A DNA stretch of 64,000 nt from Tridacna crocea (taxonomy: Eukaryota; Mollusca; Bivalvia; Cardiida; Cardiidae), in contig OX031056.1 in NCBI GenBank assembly GCA_943736015.1, positions 63,887,277 through 63,951,276 on the forward strand, in the 5' to 3' direction. A program made the translations under genes and the position numbers. Below the pieces are notes generated by a model, which worked only from the letters and a program-made list of their open reading frames with translations, searched no databases and was not told the origin of the DNA. Below are positions 45,799 to 55,904 of the stretch, one piece after another. The first letter of the stretch is position 1. Each line of letters begins with the position of its first letter.

Positions 45799-46082
45799 TA
45801 CTAGGCATTCAATGAAAGTTTGAAACACTATCAAATTTGCCTGGATTCCAAACATTTAGATTTAAGAAATTTCACTTCAATTTTTTCAGTGTTTCAGTTT
45901 GTTCAATTCAGCATACCTACATATGCTGTCTTAATGGCTTCAAGCCCAGTTGCAAGAACACATTTGTGCGTTTTTTGTCTTTTTGCATCATGATTTTAGA
46001 ATGTTTGCTAGCATAAAAACAAAATTCAGTTCTCTGCCAGTAGAGCATATTCAGGCGCTTCAGTGCCTTCTAGTTTTCTACA

Positions 46083-46280
46083 GTGGTGTCCGTGGTCGTG
46101 AGGTAGAGCGTCGTCCTCATAACCTAAAGGTCCTGAGTTTGATACCCGGGAGCTGGTGTCAACTTAGGGATTTTTTCATTGGCCCACACATTCTGCACAA
46201 GTACTGATGTAGTTCCCAGAAAGCAGAATCGAGAGAGATTAGTATAAGTTGTAAGAACTTGTTTCTCAATCGATGTAAAA
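46083..46280 (+). repeat. tRNA-derived SINE, best copy
   Basis: GTGGTGTCCGTGGTCGTGAG (A-box side), B-box-like GAGTTTGATACCCG at about 46136, then CATTGGCCCACACATTCTGC, AGTACTGATGTAGTTCCC, and TTGTTTCTCAATCGATGTAA. Same family as 25042 and 28596. Confidence 0.72.
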
Positions 46281-46394
46281 TAAGTATGTTTAAACTTTTA
46301 AACTTTAGTTTTCTACAATATCAGGTACAAATCACATCACTTAAGGCACATTTAAATAGTCATCTGCAAATGCTTTAATTTCAACTTTTCTATA

Positions 46395-47407
46395 TTTTTT
46401 AGCTTCACTGGCTGAAGGTCAGCGAGCTTATGTCATGGCCTGGTTTCCATTGTACATCTATGTGTCCAACCGTCCATGTGTGTGTGTTAACTTTTATTTT
46501 TAACATCTTCTGTGAAAGTGCCAATCCAATTTTGATGAAACTCCACAGAAATGATCCTGCCACGGGCCTCTGTAGAATTTCATGAAAGAAGTTGATTCCT
46601 TCAAAAACTTTGGTTGCAACAAATCTGAAAAAATATTGAAATTCTTTGAAAATCTTCTTGTCTGAAACCATAGGCCTAGGGCTTCCAAATTTTCCATGTA
46701 GGTTTATCCACTGGACCTCTACCAAGTTCCTTCAAATAATAACCCTGGGATCAAAATTTGCCCCACCCTGGGGGTCACAAGTTTTATATGGGCTTATATA
46801 GGGGAAACTTTAAAATCCCTCTGGTACCTAGCCATAGGGCCTAGGGCTACCAAATTCAGCATGTATCTTTATCAAGTGGATGTCTACCACCACTGACCAA
46901 ATTATAGCTATTGGTCAAATTTGGCCTGGGCCCAGGGGTTACAACTTTTATATAGACTTTGACCCTTTTCAAAAACTGTACATATAATTTTGATCCATCA
47001 TGAAACATGGCTCTTGTGAATGGGGGCTACTTGCACTATACGGACATGATGAAATTCTTGAAAATTCTCTTTCTCTGAAACTGCTGGTCAGATTTTAAAG
47101 AAATTTTCAAAAAATGTTCCCTGGGTGACCCTTTTCAAAACTTGTTTGTAAATTTTGATCCATCAAGAAACATGGCTCTTGTGGATGGGGGGCTACTTGC
47201 TCGTATACAGAAATGAAGAATTCTTAAAAATTATTCTTTTTGAAACTGATGGTCAGATTTCGAAATGACTTTTACAGGTGACCTTTTGAAAATTGCTTGG
47301 CAAAATTATAAATTTGGTTCCAATGTTACAATTTCTCAAGAAAAAAATAGGCTATGGTCATCTAAAAAATTCAGGTGAGCAATCCAGGGCCATCTTGGCC
47401 CTCTTGT
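46395..47407 (+). mobile_element. Chimeric Helitron-like element
   Basis: The 5' end (TTTTTTAGCTTCACTGGCTG; CAGCGAGCTTATGTCATGGC) and the first 560 bp belong to the CTCCACTGGC family, with its GGGCTTATATAGGGGAAACT core. At about 46960 the sequence switches to the 163-bp core (CATGGCTCTTGTGAATGGGG) and finishes with the AGGTGAGCAATCCAGGGCC 3' end of the CTCACCTGAGC family, plus CTCTTGTT. Confidence 0.8.
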
Positions 47408-47415
47408 TTCCTATT

Positions 47416-47505
47416 CCCACAATTAGTCATAACTTTTTTTTGTTTCCTGCAAATGCTTTCAATTAGAACAAGTTTAAAACTTCGTAGTTTTGTAAAGAGT
47501 TAACC
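47416..47505 (-). mobile_element. TTAA MITE, fragment
   Basis: CACAATTAGTCATAACTTTT, CCTGCAAATGCTTTCAATTA and GTTTTGTAAAGAGTTAA: the far third of a reverse copy. Confidence 0.6.
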
Positions 47506-47544
47506 CTTGGGCTGCTTAGTGTGACCCACTGACCTTTAGAGGAG

Positions 47545-47605
47545 AGTATAAATCAAGATCAGAATGCATAGAATATGGAGTCTGATGTTGATCTACACTG
47601 TCCAA
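47545..47605. repeat. Palindromic GATCAGACTGCA-type repeat
   Basis: AAATCAAGATCAGAATGCAT and GGAGTCTGATGTTGATCTAC form an imperfect inverted pair. Confidence 0.45.
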
Positions 47606-47876
47606 TAGGGACCTATTTCTCTCCCAAGGTTTTTTTTCAAATAGCAAAATTTAGATTTTACTATGGGCTTGAAAGTCTCATTTCACTTACTGGTATTTAG
47701 AAAGATTACAATAACAAATGTAAGTGATAGAAAAAATACTATTTTTCATGCCATATTGCCAGGCCATTATTACAGCTGCCCCAATACAACTGATATGATA
47801 TTTAAAATAGTGTTTAAAACACCATACAACCAATGTTTTAAAAAGATATGTACCAGCGCAGTTGCATTGCCACTAT

Positions 47877-48095
47877 TTATCCCTTTACCAAACAGTACCT
47901 GGCTTTTACGACCCCAAGACAGAAGCCTTTTGAAAACATTGTAGGAAAAGGAGAAAATGCATTTTCTCCTTCTCCCACTATGTTTTCTACCATGCTAGAA
48001 ACAAATTTCAATTTCTGAGTTATGTTTATTTTGTCGTCTTCAAGTGCTTTCAATTTGGACCAGTCAAAAATTGTGTTGTTTGGTAAAGAATTAAT
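47877..48095 (-). mobile_element. TTAA MITE, reverse, shortened hairpin
   Basis: TTTATCCCTTTACCAAACAG at the left, TTTGGTAAAGAATTAA at the right. The hairpin has lost its centre (GGAGAAAATGCATTTTCTCC), leaving a perfect palindrome without the GGTAACC loop. The copy at 57155 shows the same short loop. Confidence 0.8.
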
Positions 48096-48263
48096 GACAT
48101 TTGGGTAGCCATTGAGTCTAAAAGGATATCAAACATACTTAGAATATCTTAAGACAAGGACAATGTTATTTGAAATGTCAACATTTTCTCATGAGCATAA
48201 TCTAAACAGATTGACCCACGTATTGAGTTGTAATTAATTCATTTTTCTTGTTGTTTATTTCAG

Positions 48264-48345
48264 AGGTTTAGATAATATTCAAATTCCCCTCAGAAACACA
48301 GATGGCACTTGCATGACTCCAGCTGTCAGAGGACTTTTTGTAAAG
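48264..48345 (+). CDS. Alpha-arrestin exon 8
   Basis: Acceptor TTGTTTATTTCAG, donor GTATTA; phase 2 in, phase 0 out. It encodes GLDNIQIPLRNTDGTCMTPA then VRGLFVK, matching the 'I..P.......T.......I.V.Y.V.V' stretch before the last arrestin C strands. A Helitron-like element starts about six bases into the following intron. Confidence 0.9.
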
Positions 48346-48350
48346 GTATT

Positions 48351-49460
48351 ATTAGCTGACTGAAGCATGAAGTACTCATGTACTCATGATGCGGTTTTCT
48401 CTTGGCCATTTGTATGTCAGCATTAATTTCTGTAAACATCTTCACCTTCAAATCCACTGATCACAACCATACTTAACAGGGATGATGCTCTGGTCAAGGT
48501 CTTTCAAAGTTGTTTAGAGTATTAATATTTTTTGATTCTACTTGATCAAAAAGGGAAATATTTGGTAAATCTAAAAAAAAAATGACAAAATGTAAGACAG
48601 ATAGCTCCTTTGTTTGCACAAAGCATCATCTAGTCTACTTCACTAAGTATGTTCAATTAATGCTCTTGGGGCTGGAATTTGCCAACCCCTGGGGTCACAA
48701 GTTTAAGCTTTGCAAGTCCTTTTTTTCCAAACGAGGAGGATTATAGACCTGTTATACTTGGTATGTAGCACAATTAAGTGAACACCATGGTATGTACCAC
48801 CATCAAGACATGTACCATAGTATGTACCACCATCAAGTGAACATGTACCATGGTATGTAGCACAATCAAGTGAACATGTACCATGGTATGTATTATCATC
48901 AAGTGAACATGTACCATGGTATGATCCACCACCAGTGACCATGTACCATGGTATGCACCATCATCAAGTGAACATGTACCATGGTATGAACCACCTTTAA
49001 GTGACCATGTACCATGGTAGGTACCACCATCAAGTGAACATGTACCATGGTATGTACCACCATCAGTGAACATGTACCATGGTATGTAGCACCATCAAGT
49101 GAACATGTACCATGGTATGTAGCACCATCAAGTGAACATGTACCATGGTATGTACCACCATCAGTTAACATGTACCATGGTATGTAGCATCATCAAGTGA
49201 ACATGAACCATGGTATGTACTACCATCAAATGAACATGTACCATGGTGTGTACCACCATCAGTTAACATGTACCATGGTGTGTACCACCATCAGTTAACA
49301 TGTACCATGGTATGTACCACCATCAAATGAACATGTACCATGGTGTGTACCACCATCAAGTGAACATGTACTATGGTACATACCACCATCTTGCGTCAAA
49401 AATTTGTCCCACCTTAAGGGTCACATGTTTCACATGAGCTTGAATGGTGAAAATCCTGAA
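48351..49460 (+). mobile_element. Helitron-like element with minisatellite core
   Basis: 5' end ATTAGCTGACTGAAGCATGA with partner AGTACTCATG. The first part resembles the 22.5-kb element (TTGGTATGTAGCACAATTAA). The middle is replaced by the 33-bp minisatellite; afterwards the GGGTCACATGTTTCACATGA core returns. No 3' tail is seen. Confidence 0.65.
48776..49385. repeat. 33-bp minisatellite, about 18-19 units
   Basis: Units of about 33 bp (some 31) centred on the palindrome TACCATGGTA, with GTACCACCATCAAGTGAACA between. Because 33 is a multiple of 3, the minus strand reads as an 11-residue repeat (GGTYHGTCSLD), which explains the overlapping minus-strand ORFs. I do not regard these as genes. 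Confidence 0.9.
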
Positions 49461-49599
49461 AACCGTCTTGATCCAAACAAAAGGCCAAAGGAGTGTAATA
49501 TTAATTTAGTATGTATAGCACCATCCTCTCGACTCTAACAATTTTTCATATAATTGCGCATAGAGTCAAAACTGGCTTCACCCAAAGGCAACTAGTTTT

Positions 49600-50300
49600 A
49601 CATATGCTTGTAAAATGAATGTTTGTTTTTATGATATATCTCAATGAATCAAAATTGGTCATCATGGTTCAAGAAATAGATCACTGGGATAAATATTTGA
49701 AAAACCTTGTGAATACTGTAAAGTCCACACTTCTAATAAATACACATGGAGTTTGGTCAGAATGTTTGTCCTGATGATGTCTTAAATGAATTCGAAAATG
49801 AGTCACATAAAGGGATCACAGAGACAAATCTTATCGTGAAATTTTATATACTCTGGAGGCTCTCCTTTCAGAAGGATATTTGAAATTCTACCAAATTGTT
49901 TGTCGTAATGATATCTTTGAATAATCTTAAAGTAGGTAATATGTAGTAAAATTAAGTAGGGTACTTGGACAAATTGGAGCAAAACAAAGTGTACACTCTA
50001 TTCACAAAATTTTCAGTCTAATACTCTTGAAAAGTGGTCAGAAAATGTTTGCTTTGGCAGTTCAGTGTATATCACTTGAATTTGATACTGGCCATGGCAG
50101 AGTAAATTTTAGTTTACCAATCAATTCTCATAAACCTAGTGTTCGCCACATTTTAGTCAAAGACAAAAGTCATAAAAGTAGGTCAGAATGTTTTTCCTGA
50201 TGATACATGTATGTTGGGTGAATTAAAAATGGGAAATGTCTAGTTAAAAAGTAGATCAGTAGGCCAAATCTTAGAAATCCTTTGAGTTGATTGCTGAATG
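49600..50300 (+). repeat. 145-bp-core fragments
   Basis: Degenerate monomers like those at 12-14 kb (GAGTTTGGTCAGAATGTTTG near 49750; CACTCTATTCACAAAATTTT near 49994; AGTAGGTCAGAATGTTTTTC near 50178). No ends are visible. Confidence 0.55.
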
Positions 50301-50449
50301 CTGAGTGAACACTTTCAGTCCCATAATCATGAATTTGGTAAAAATATGTGTGGAATTGTATTTCATTGTTTTAAACACTAATGGCCAAAGGCTACAGGTT
50401 AGAAGAGCATATGGAATGGTATTGTATATTGTAATCGATTTGTCTGCCC

Positions 50450-51262
50450 ATTTGTCACCTGAGCACAACATGCTCAAGGGGAGCTTTTAGGATCACCGGT
50501 GTTCATCGTGCGTCAGTGCGTCGTCAACAATTCTTTGAGCATCAACTCTTACTAAACTGCTGGGCCAATTTTGACCAAACTTGGCTGGAATGTTCCTTGG
50601 GAGGTCTTCTTTAAAAATTGCTCACAGAATTTGATTCCATCAAAAACTCTGGTTGCCATGGCAACCAAATGGAATTTTTTAGTAGATTCTTTAAAAATCT
50701 TCTCCTCTGAAACCGCTGGTCGGATTTTGAAATAATTTCACAGACATGTTCCTTGGGTGACCCTTTTCAAAAATTGTTAGTGAAATTTTGATCCATTAAA
50801 AAATGTGGCTCTGGTGAATGGGGGCTACTTGCACTATACAGAAATAAAGGAATTTTTAAAAATTCTTCTCCTCTGAAACTGCTGGTCAGATTTTGAAGTA
50901 ATTTCACAGATATGTTCTTTTGGTGACCCTTTTCAAAAAGTGTTCGTGAAATTTTGATCCGTCAAAAAATGTGGCTCTGGTGAATGGGGGCTACTTGCAC
51001 TATACAGAAATGAAGGAATTCTTAAAAAATCTTCTTCTCTGAAACTGCAAGTCAGATTTTGAAATAATTTCACAGAGATGTTCTTTGGGTGACCCTTTTC
51101 AAAAAATGTTCATGAAATTTTGATCCGTCAAAAAGTGTGACTCTGGTGAATGGGGGCTACTTGCACTATACAGAAATAAAGAAATTCTTAAAATTCTTCT
51201 TTTCTGAAACTCTTGGTTAGATTTGAAATAATTTCACAGAGATGTTCTTTGGATGACCCTTT
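50450..51262 (+). mobile_element. Helitron-like element, CACCTGAGC family, 163-bp core
   Basis: 5' end TTTGTCACCTGAGCACAACA with TGCTCAAGGGGAGCTTTTAG; core landmark GGGGGCTACTTGCACTATA near 50820, 50985 and 51150. It stops abruptly at about 51262 without a 3' hairpin, 85 bp before exon 9. Confidence 0.75.
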
Positions 51263-51346
51263 TCTCCTTAAAGTAACATTCGTTCATTCTTATACATTCT
51301 TATGCACATGTTGTTTTTTTTTCAATTTAAACTTTCTATATTTCAG

Positions 51347-51445
51347 TGTGAGTATTCACTCAAGATTGTTGTAACATTATCCAATACATACACCTTTGAT
51401 CTGTTGGTTCCAGTCACTGTGATACAAGCTGAGAAGGACAGACAG
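51347..51445 (+). CDS. Alpha-arrestin exon 9
   Basis: Acceptor TTCTATATTTCAG, donor GTATAC; phase 0 both sides. It encodes 33 residues with CEYSLKIVVTLSNTYTFDLL followed by VPVTVIQ, the final strands of the arrestin C domain ('Y.L.V.......L...P..I'). Confidence 0.92.
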
Positions 51446-52330
51446 GTATACAGAGCATTTTCATGATATTTTTATTTCTGCTACTCATAAAAAAGCTCTG
51501 AAAAGATAGTATATTAATGCTGTGAAAAGAGGGCATAATGCATCTTTAAACCATCATATCAGCCTGTTCTCTCTGTGCAGGTTGATATGGGTCGAAATTT
51601 TCAGCAGGTCATTTATTTCAGACTTGGTTGATAGATCTTTATGTCATGATACTGAATTTCCTGTTAGCCCTTCGGTTTGTTGGTTCACTGTAGTTACGGT
51701 CCCATCAAGAAAAAGTCAAAATTTCGGTAGAGTATGAAATAAATCACCAAATAATTTTTTAATTTCATCTCGTTGTTAGCAGCATAGAAAATATGATGCA
51801 GTTTCATCTAAACATTCTAAAGAAAATCAATCTTGACCTTCACTAGTGTCCTGGTGCTATTCTGAAATTGATGCATGTTATTTCGATGGTTTGTTTTTAA
51901 AAATCAATATAACACGATATATTTGGCGCCAATTTGCAATCACATGATCAGAAAATATTGCCACAGGACCTAGTAGACCTAGCAGATGATCTATAAATGT
52001 CATTATGCATGTTATGAAGTAAGATTGCTTGAAATGAAAGATTTTAGAGGGTGGGGTAAATAGTGTTAAGCATGTAAATGCCAATGACATTGTTTTCACT
52101 TCTGGTACATTTTTCTTCCATTCCAATCTTTAATTTTGAAAAATAAAGTTTGGTGAGGCACAGAAATGTTCGATTCAAGATATTTACTACAAAATAGAGA
52201 CCAGAGAAGTCGCTAGAGAGCGCCTATTTCTGTTATGACAGAAAAACACTGATTACCTTGAAGCAATATGTACCGTGAACCAACATGTAGTGCCTATAAC
52301 AATTGTATAAAGTCACTTGAGCATGAAAGG
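51446..52330. other. Intron without recognised repeats
   Basis: AT-rich, no exon-like segment compatible with the gene, no terminal repeats. Nothing further to report. Confidence 0.5.
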
Positions 52331-52387
52331 CTTAACTCTTTAGCAAACAACAAAATTTTAGACAGGTCCAAATTTAAAGCACTTGTT

Positions 52388-54584
52388 ATCCCCCGCCATA
52401 GGCGGAGGGATATATGTTTAGCGTTGTCCGTCCGTCCATCCGTCCGTGTGTCCGTCCCGGCAAATATCTCCAATACCATTTGACGGAATTTCGTGAAACT
52501 TTATACACATGTACAATGACCCATTTTCCCGAGGCAGTTTTTTTGTTTTTTTGATTCGATGTAAAATGGCCGACTGAGAGCGATTTTAAGTTTCACTTAA
52601 GTAACACTTAACCCATTACCAAACGACAATATTTTAGACTGGTCCAAATTGAAAGCATTTGCAGACAACAACATAAAAGTGACTGAAAATTTGAAATTTG
52701 TTTTGTAAAGGGTAGAAAACATTGTGGGAAAAAGAGAAAATGCTGGTTACCCGCATTTTCTCCTTTTCTCACAATGTTTTCTAAAGGCTTCTTTGTCAGG
52801 GGCGTCAAAAGTAGGGACTGTGTGGTAATGGGTTAAGTACACTTTGGATGTTTGGAGTCTTCTCTTCAAAACTATACAAAGTTTTTACATTGAACTTGTC
52901 ACATCTGTCAACCTCCATTAGGAAATGCAGGAAAAAAAGTTTCACCTACGTTGACCTTGCAATACCACAGTTATTTGCCCTTGTTTTTGTAATAAGGTGT
53001 CATGGAAAAAGGGGGTTTCATGTTATATTTCATTCCATTTCTTGTGAAGGCAACTCCTTCCACATTTCTTGAAGGAATTGAATGGAATTTTGACAGAATA
53101 TTTTTTGTCATGTGACCTATTGCATATTGTCAACATTTTGCGATTTGTAGCTGCGTCATGAAAAAAAGGGGGCTTCATGTTTTATTTCATTTTATTTCTT
53201 GTGAATGCAACTTGTCCCACATTTCTTGACAGCAATGAAATGAATTTTCACAGATTGTTTCTCATCATTTGACCTATCGCATATTCTCAAGGTTTTACTA
53301 TTTGTAGCTGCGTCATGAAAAAAGGGGGCTTCATGTTTTATATCATTTTATATCTTGTGAATGCAACTCGTCCCATATTTCTTGACAGAAATGAATAGTA
53401 TTTTCACAGAATGTTTCTTATCATCTGACCTATCACATATTCTCAACATTTTGTAGTTTGTGGCTGCGTCATGAAAAAAGGGGGCTTCATGTTTTATTTC
53501 ATTCTATTTCTTGTGAAGGCAACTCCTCCCACATTTGGCAAATTTGAATGGAATTTTTACATTATCATGTGACCTAACACAATGCCTCCCACATTTCTTG
53601 GCAGATTTTGATGGAATTTTCACATGATCATGTGACCTACGGCATATTGTCAAGGTTTTGGGAGTTGTAGCAGCGTCATGGAATAAGGGGGCTTCATGTT
53701 ATAATTTAATTTTTCACCTGTATCTCTTTAATTACTGGACATATCTCAACAGATTTGGACGAGATTTTCACAGATCATGTAACCCAGCACATGTTGTCAG
53801 GCTTTTGCAATCTATCACTGTATCGTAGAAAAAGGGGACTTCATGTCAAATTTAATTTTTTATCAGTGAATCTCCAACTTTTGCACATTATTTTCATAGA
53901 ACTTCATATTTTTATTGGATGATCAAAGCCAGTGACCAATCAGTCAATTGTGCATTCGTCTCTCCATGCATCTGTCTGTTCGTAAACCTTTTAGATCACA
54001 AGTAATACCATATATCCATTCAGCTACCCAGACAGGTGCTACAAATTTTAACGCTTTAGTCTCTAGCTACCTGCTTGAAATGGCAGCAATGTGACGGCTT
54101 ATATTGTGAGAGGGATATCTTCTAAAGTCCTTGACAAAAACTGATGAAACTTCATGCATGTTTTCTTTTCCATTAGATAGCTCGTTGATACATTTTTTTT
54201 CCACCACATATATGAAATCCTGAAATGAAAACAAATAAAGGAAATATACATAAAACCCCCTCTTTCCATGACATGTTATTATATATGACATGTCAAGGAA
54301 AAGGGGTTTTTATGTATATTTCCTTTTTTGTTTCCATTTTATGAAATGCCAAGTTCTGCAAAAAGGGTACTTAATGTATAATCCTGTAATGGACCTCTTT
54401 TATTTTTTTTTTTTTTTATGTAATGAAATCCTGTGCCATGGAACAAGGGAGCTTAATGTATAATTTCATCATGGACCAATAACAAAAAGGCCACATGTAC
54501 ATGCAAAACACAATACCTCTTATACGTTTGTATCAAAAAAGGTCTTTTTCGGCGGGGGATGTCATTTCAACGAAATTGCTTGTT
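52388..54584 (+). mobile_element. Helitron-like element, TATCCCCCGCC family
   Basis: 5' end TTATCCCCCGCCATAGGCGG, AGGGATATATGTTTAG and GTCCGTCCGTCC. Core units of about 180 bp (AAAAAAGGGGGCTTCATGTT; CCCACATTTCTTGACAG; CATGTGACCTA). 3' end CGGCGGGGGATGTCATTTCA, then ACGAAATTGCTTGTT. The GGCGGGGGAT inverts the 5' ATCCCCCGCC. A TTAA MITE (52608-52836) sits inside. Confidence 0.82.
52608..52836 (+). mobile_element. TTAA MITE inside the Helitron-like element
   Basis: TTAA at 52608-52611 and 52833-52836; TTAACCCATTACCAAACGAC and GTGTGGTAATGGGTTAA. The sister Helitron-like copy near 55010-55016 reads AATTAAATACAC at the same place, an unfilled TTAA site. Confidence 0.92.
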
Positions 54585-54776
54585 GATAACAAAATTAACA
54601 GAAGGCAAAAATTTAAAAAAATGTTACCAGCAGGGTAGGAAACATGGTGGAAGAAGGAGAAAATACTGGTTACCAGCATTTTCTCCTTTTCCCACAATGT
54701 TTCCAAAAGGGTTCTATATCAGGGTCATAAAAACCAGGGATTGTGTGGTAAAGGATTTAGGTGAGTTTTTATCCCC

Positions 54777-55470
54777 AGCCGTAGGTGGAGGGATATAGTT
54801 TTAGCGTTGTCCGTCCATCCTTCCATCCGTCTGTCTGTCCATCCGTGCGTCCGTCCCGGCAAATATCTCCAATACCATTATACGGAATTTCGTGAAACTT
54901 TATACACATGTACAATGACCCATTCTCCTGAGACACTTTTTTTTTTTGTTTTTTTTTTTTATTCAATGCAAAATGGCCAACTGAGAGTGATTTTAAGTTT
55001 CACTTAAGTTACAATTAAATACACTTTTAATGTTTGGAGTCTTCTCTTCAATACTATACAAAGTTTTTGCATTGAACTTGTCACATCTGCCAACCTCCAT
55101 TAGGAAATGCAGAAAAAAAAGTTTCAATCGTGCAACACCACAGTTATTTGCCCTTGTTTTTGTAATAAGGTGTCATGGAAAAAGGGGGATTCATGTTATA
55201 TTTCATTCCATTTTTTGTGAAGGCAACTCCTTCCTCATTTCTTGATGGAATTGAATAGAATTTTGACAGAATATTTCTTGTCATGTGACCTATTGCATAT
55301 TGTCAACATTTTGCGATTTGTAGCTGTGTCATGGAAAAAGGGGACTTCATGTTTTATTTCATTTTATTTCTTGTGAATGCAACTTGTCCCATATTTCTTG
55401 ACAGAAATGAAATGAATTTTCACAGAATGTTTCTCATCATTTGACCTATCGCATATTCTCAAGGTTATAC
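54777..55470 (+). mobile_element. Second TATCCCCCGCC-family copy, 5' half
   Basis: 5' end TTTTTATCCCCAGCCGTAGG with TGGAGGGATATAG; parallels 52388-53290 (ACTGAGAGTGATTTTAAGTT; GTTTGGAGTCTTCTCTTCAA). It breaks off at about 55470 (GGTTATACAATTTGTA). A matching 3' half starts at 62147. Confidence 0.78.
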
Positions 55471-55853
55471 AATTTGTATTCCCTTGGGGTCCCGGGGGTT
55501 TTTTAAGTCGCACGTTTGTCAAAACGTTCGACTTTCTGCGATGAGCTCGAGGAGCTCAGGGTGGGTTGGGGGGTGTCTATAGTGGGTTGAAGAATCATGC
55601 AAAAAATTGGATCAAAAACGTCGTATATACTTCATAAATGAGGTGCAGTTACTCTGCTTTTAACCCAATCGCTGTAGAACTACTTTTTCTTTGGTATGTC
55701 TGGAATTTGTTCTTTATGATGGGACTGGACCCGGTAACTCATATAACTCATATACCTACGCTAGAAAAAGGAGAACGTGACTCAAATTTTAAATTAAAAA
55801 AAATGCGGTTATTTTGTATATCATGTGAAAATTTAACATCTATCTTTGTTTAG

Positions 55854-55904
55854 ATGGGTAAAGAAAACACAATTCAGCTAAGATATCCCCCATCAATGCT
55901 TAAT
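55854..55904 (+). CDS. Alpha-arrestin exon 10
   Basis: Acceptor CTATCTTTGTTTAG, donor GTGAGT; phase 0 both sides. It encodes MGKENTIQLRYPPSMLN, a C-terminal tail segment. YPPSM resembles, but is not, the PPxY motif of most alpha-arrestins. The exon is short, so the call depends on the splice sites and the phase. Confidence 0.7.

Larger units (their letters stand above)
52331..54760 (+). mobile_element. TTAA MITE split by a Helitron-like element
   Basis: Left part 52331-52387 (CTTAACTCTTTAGCAAACAA to AAATTTAAAGCACTTG) and right part about 54585-54760 (GATAACAAAATTAACAG, hairpin ACTGGTTACCAGC, GGGATTGTGTGGTAAAGG) make one MITE when 52388-54584 is removed. So the Helitron-like element is younger than this MITE copy. 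Confidence 0.75.

Noticed and set aside
48703-49171. Three overlapping minus-strand ORFs with GTYHGTCSLDG repeats.
   Set aside because: They are the 33-bp minisatellite read in frame. No start context, no flanking coding sequence, antisense to the host gene.
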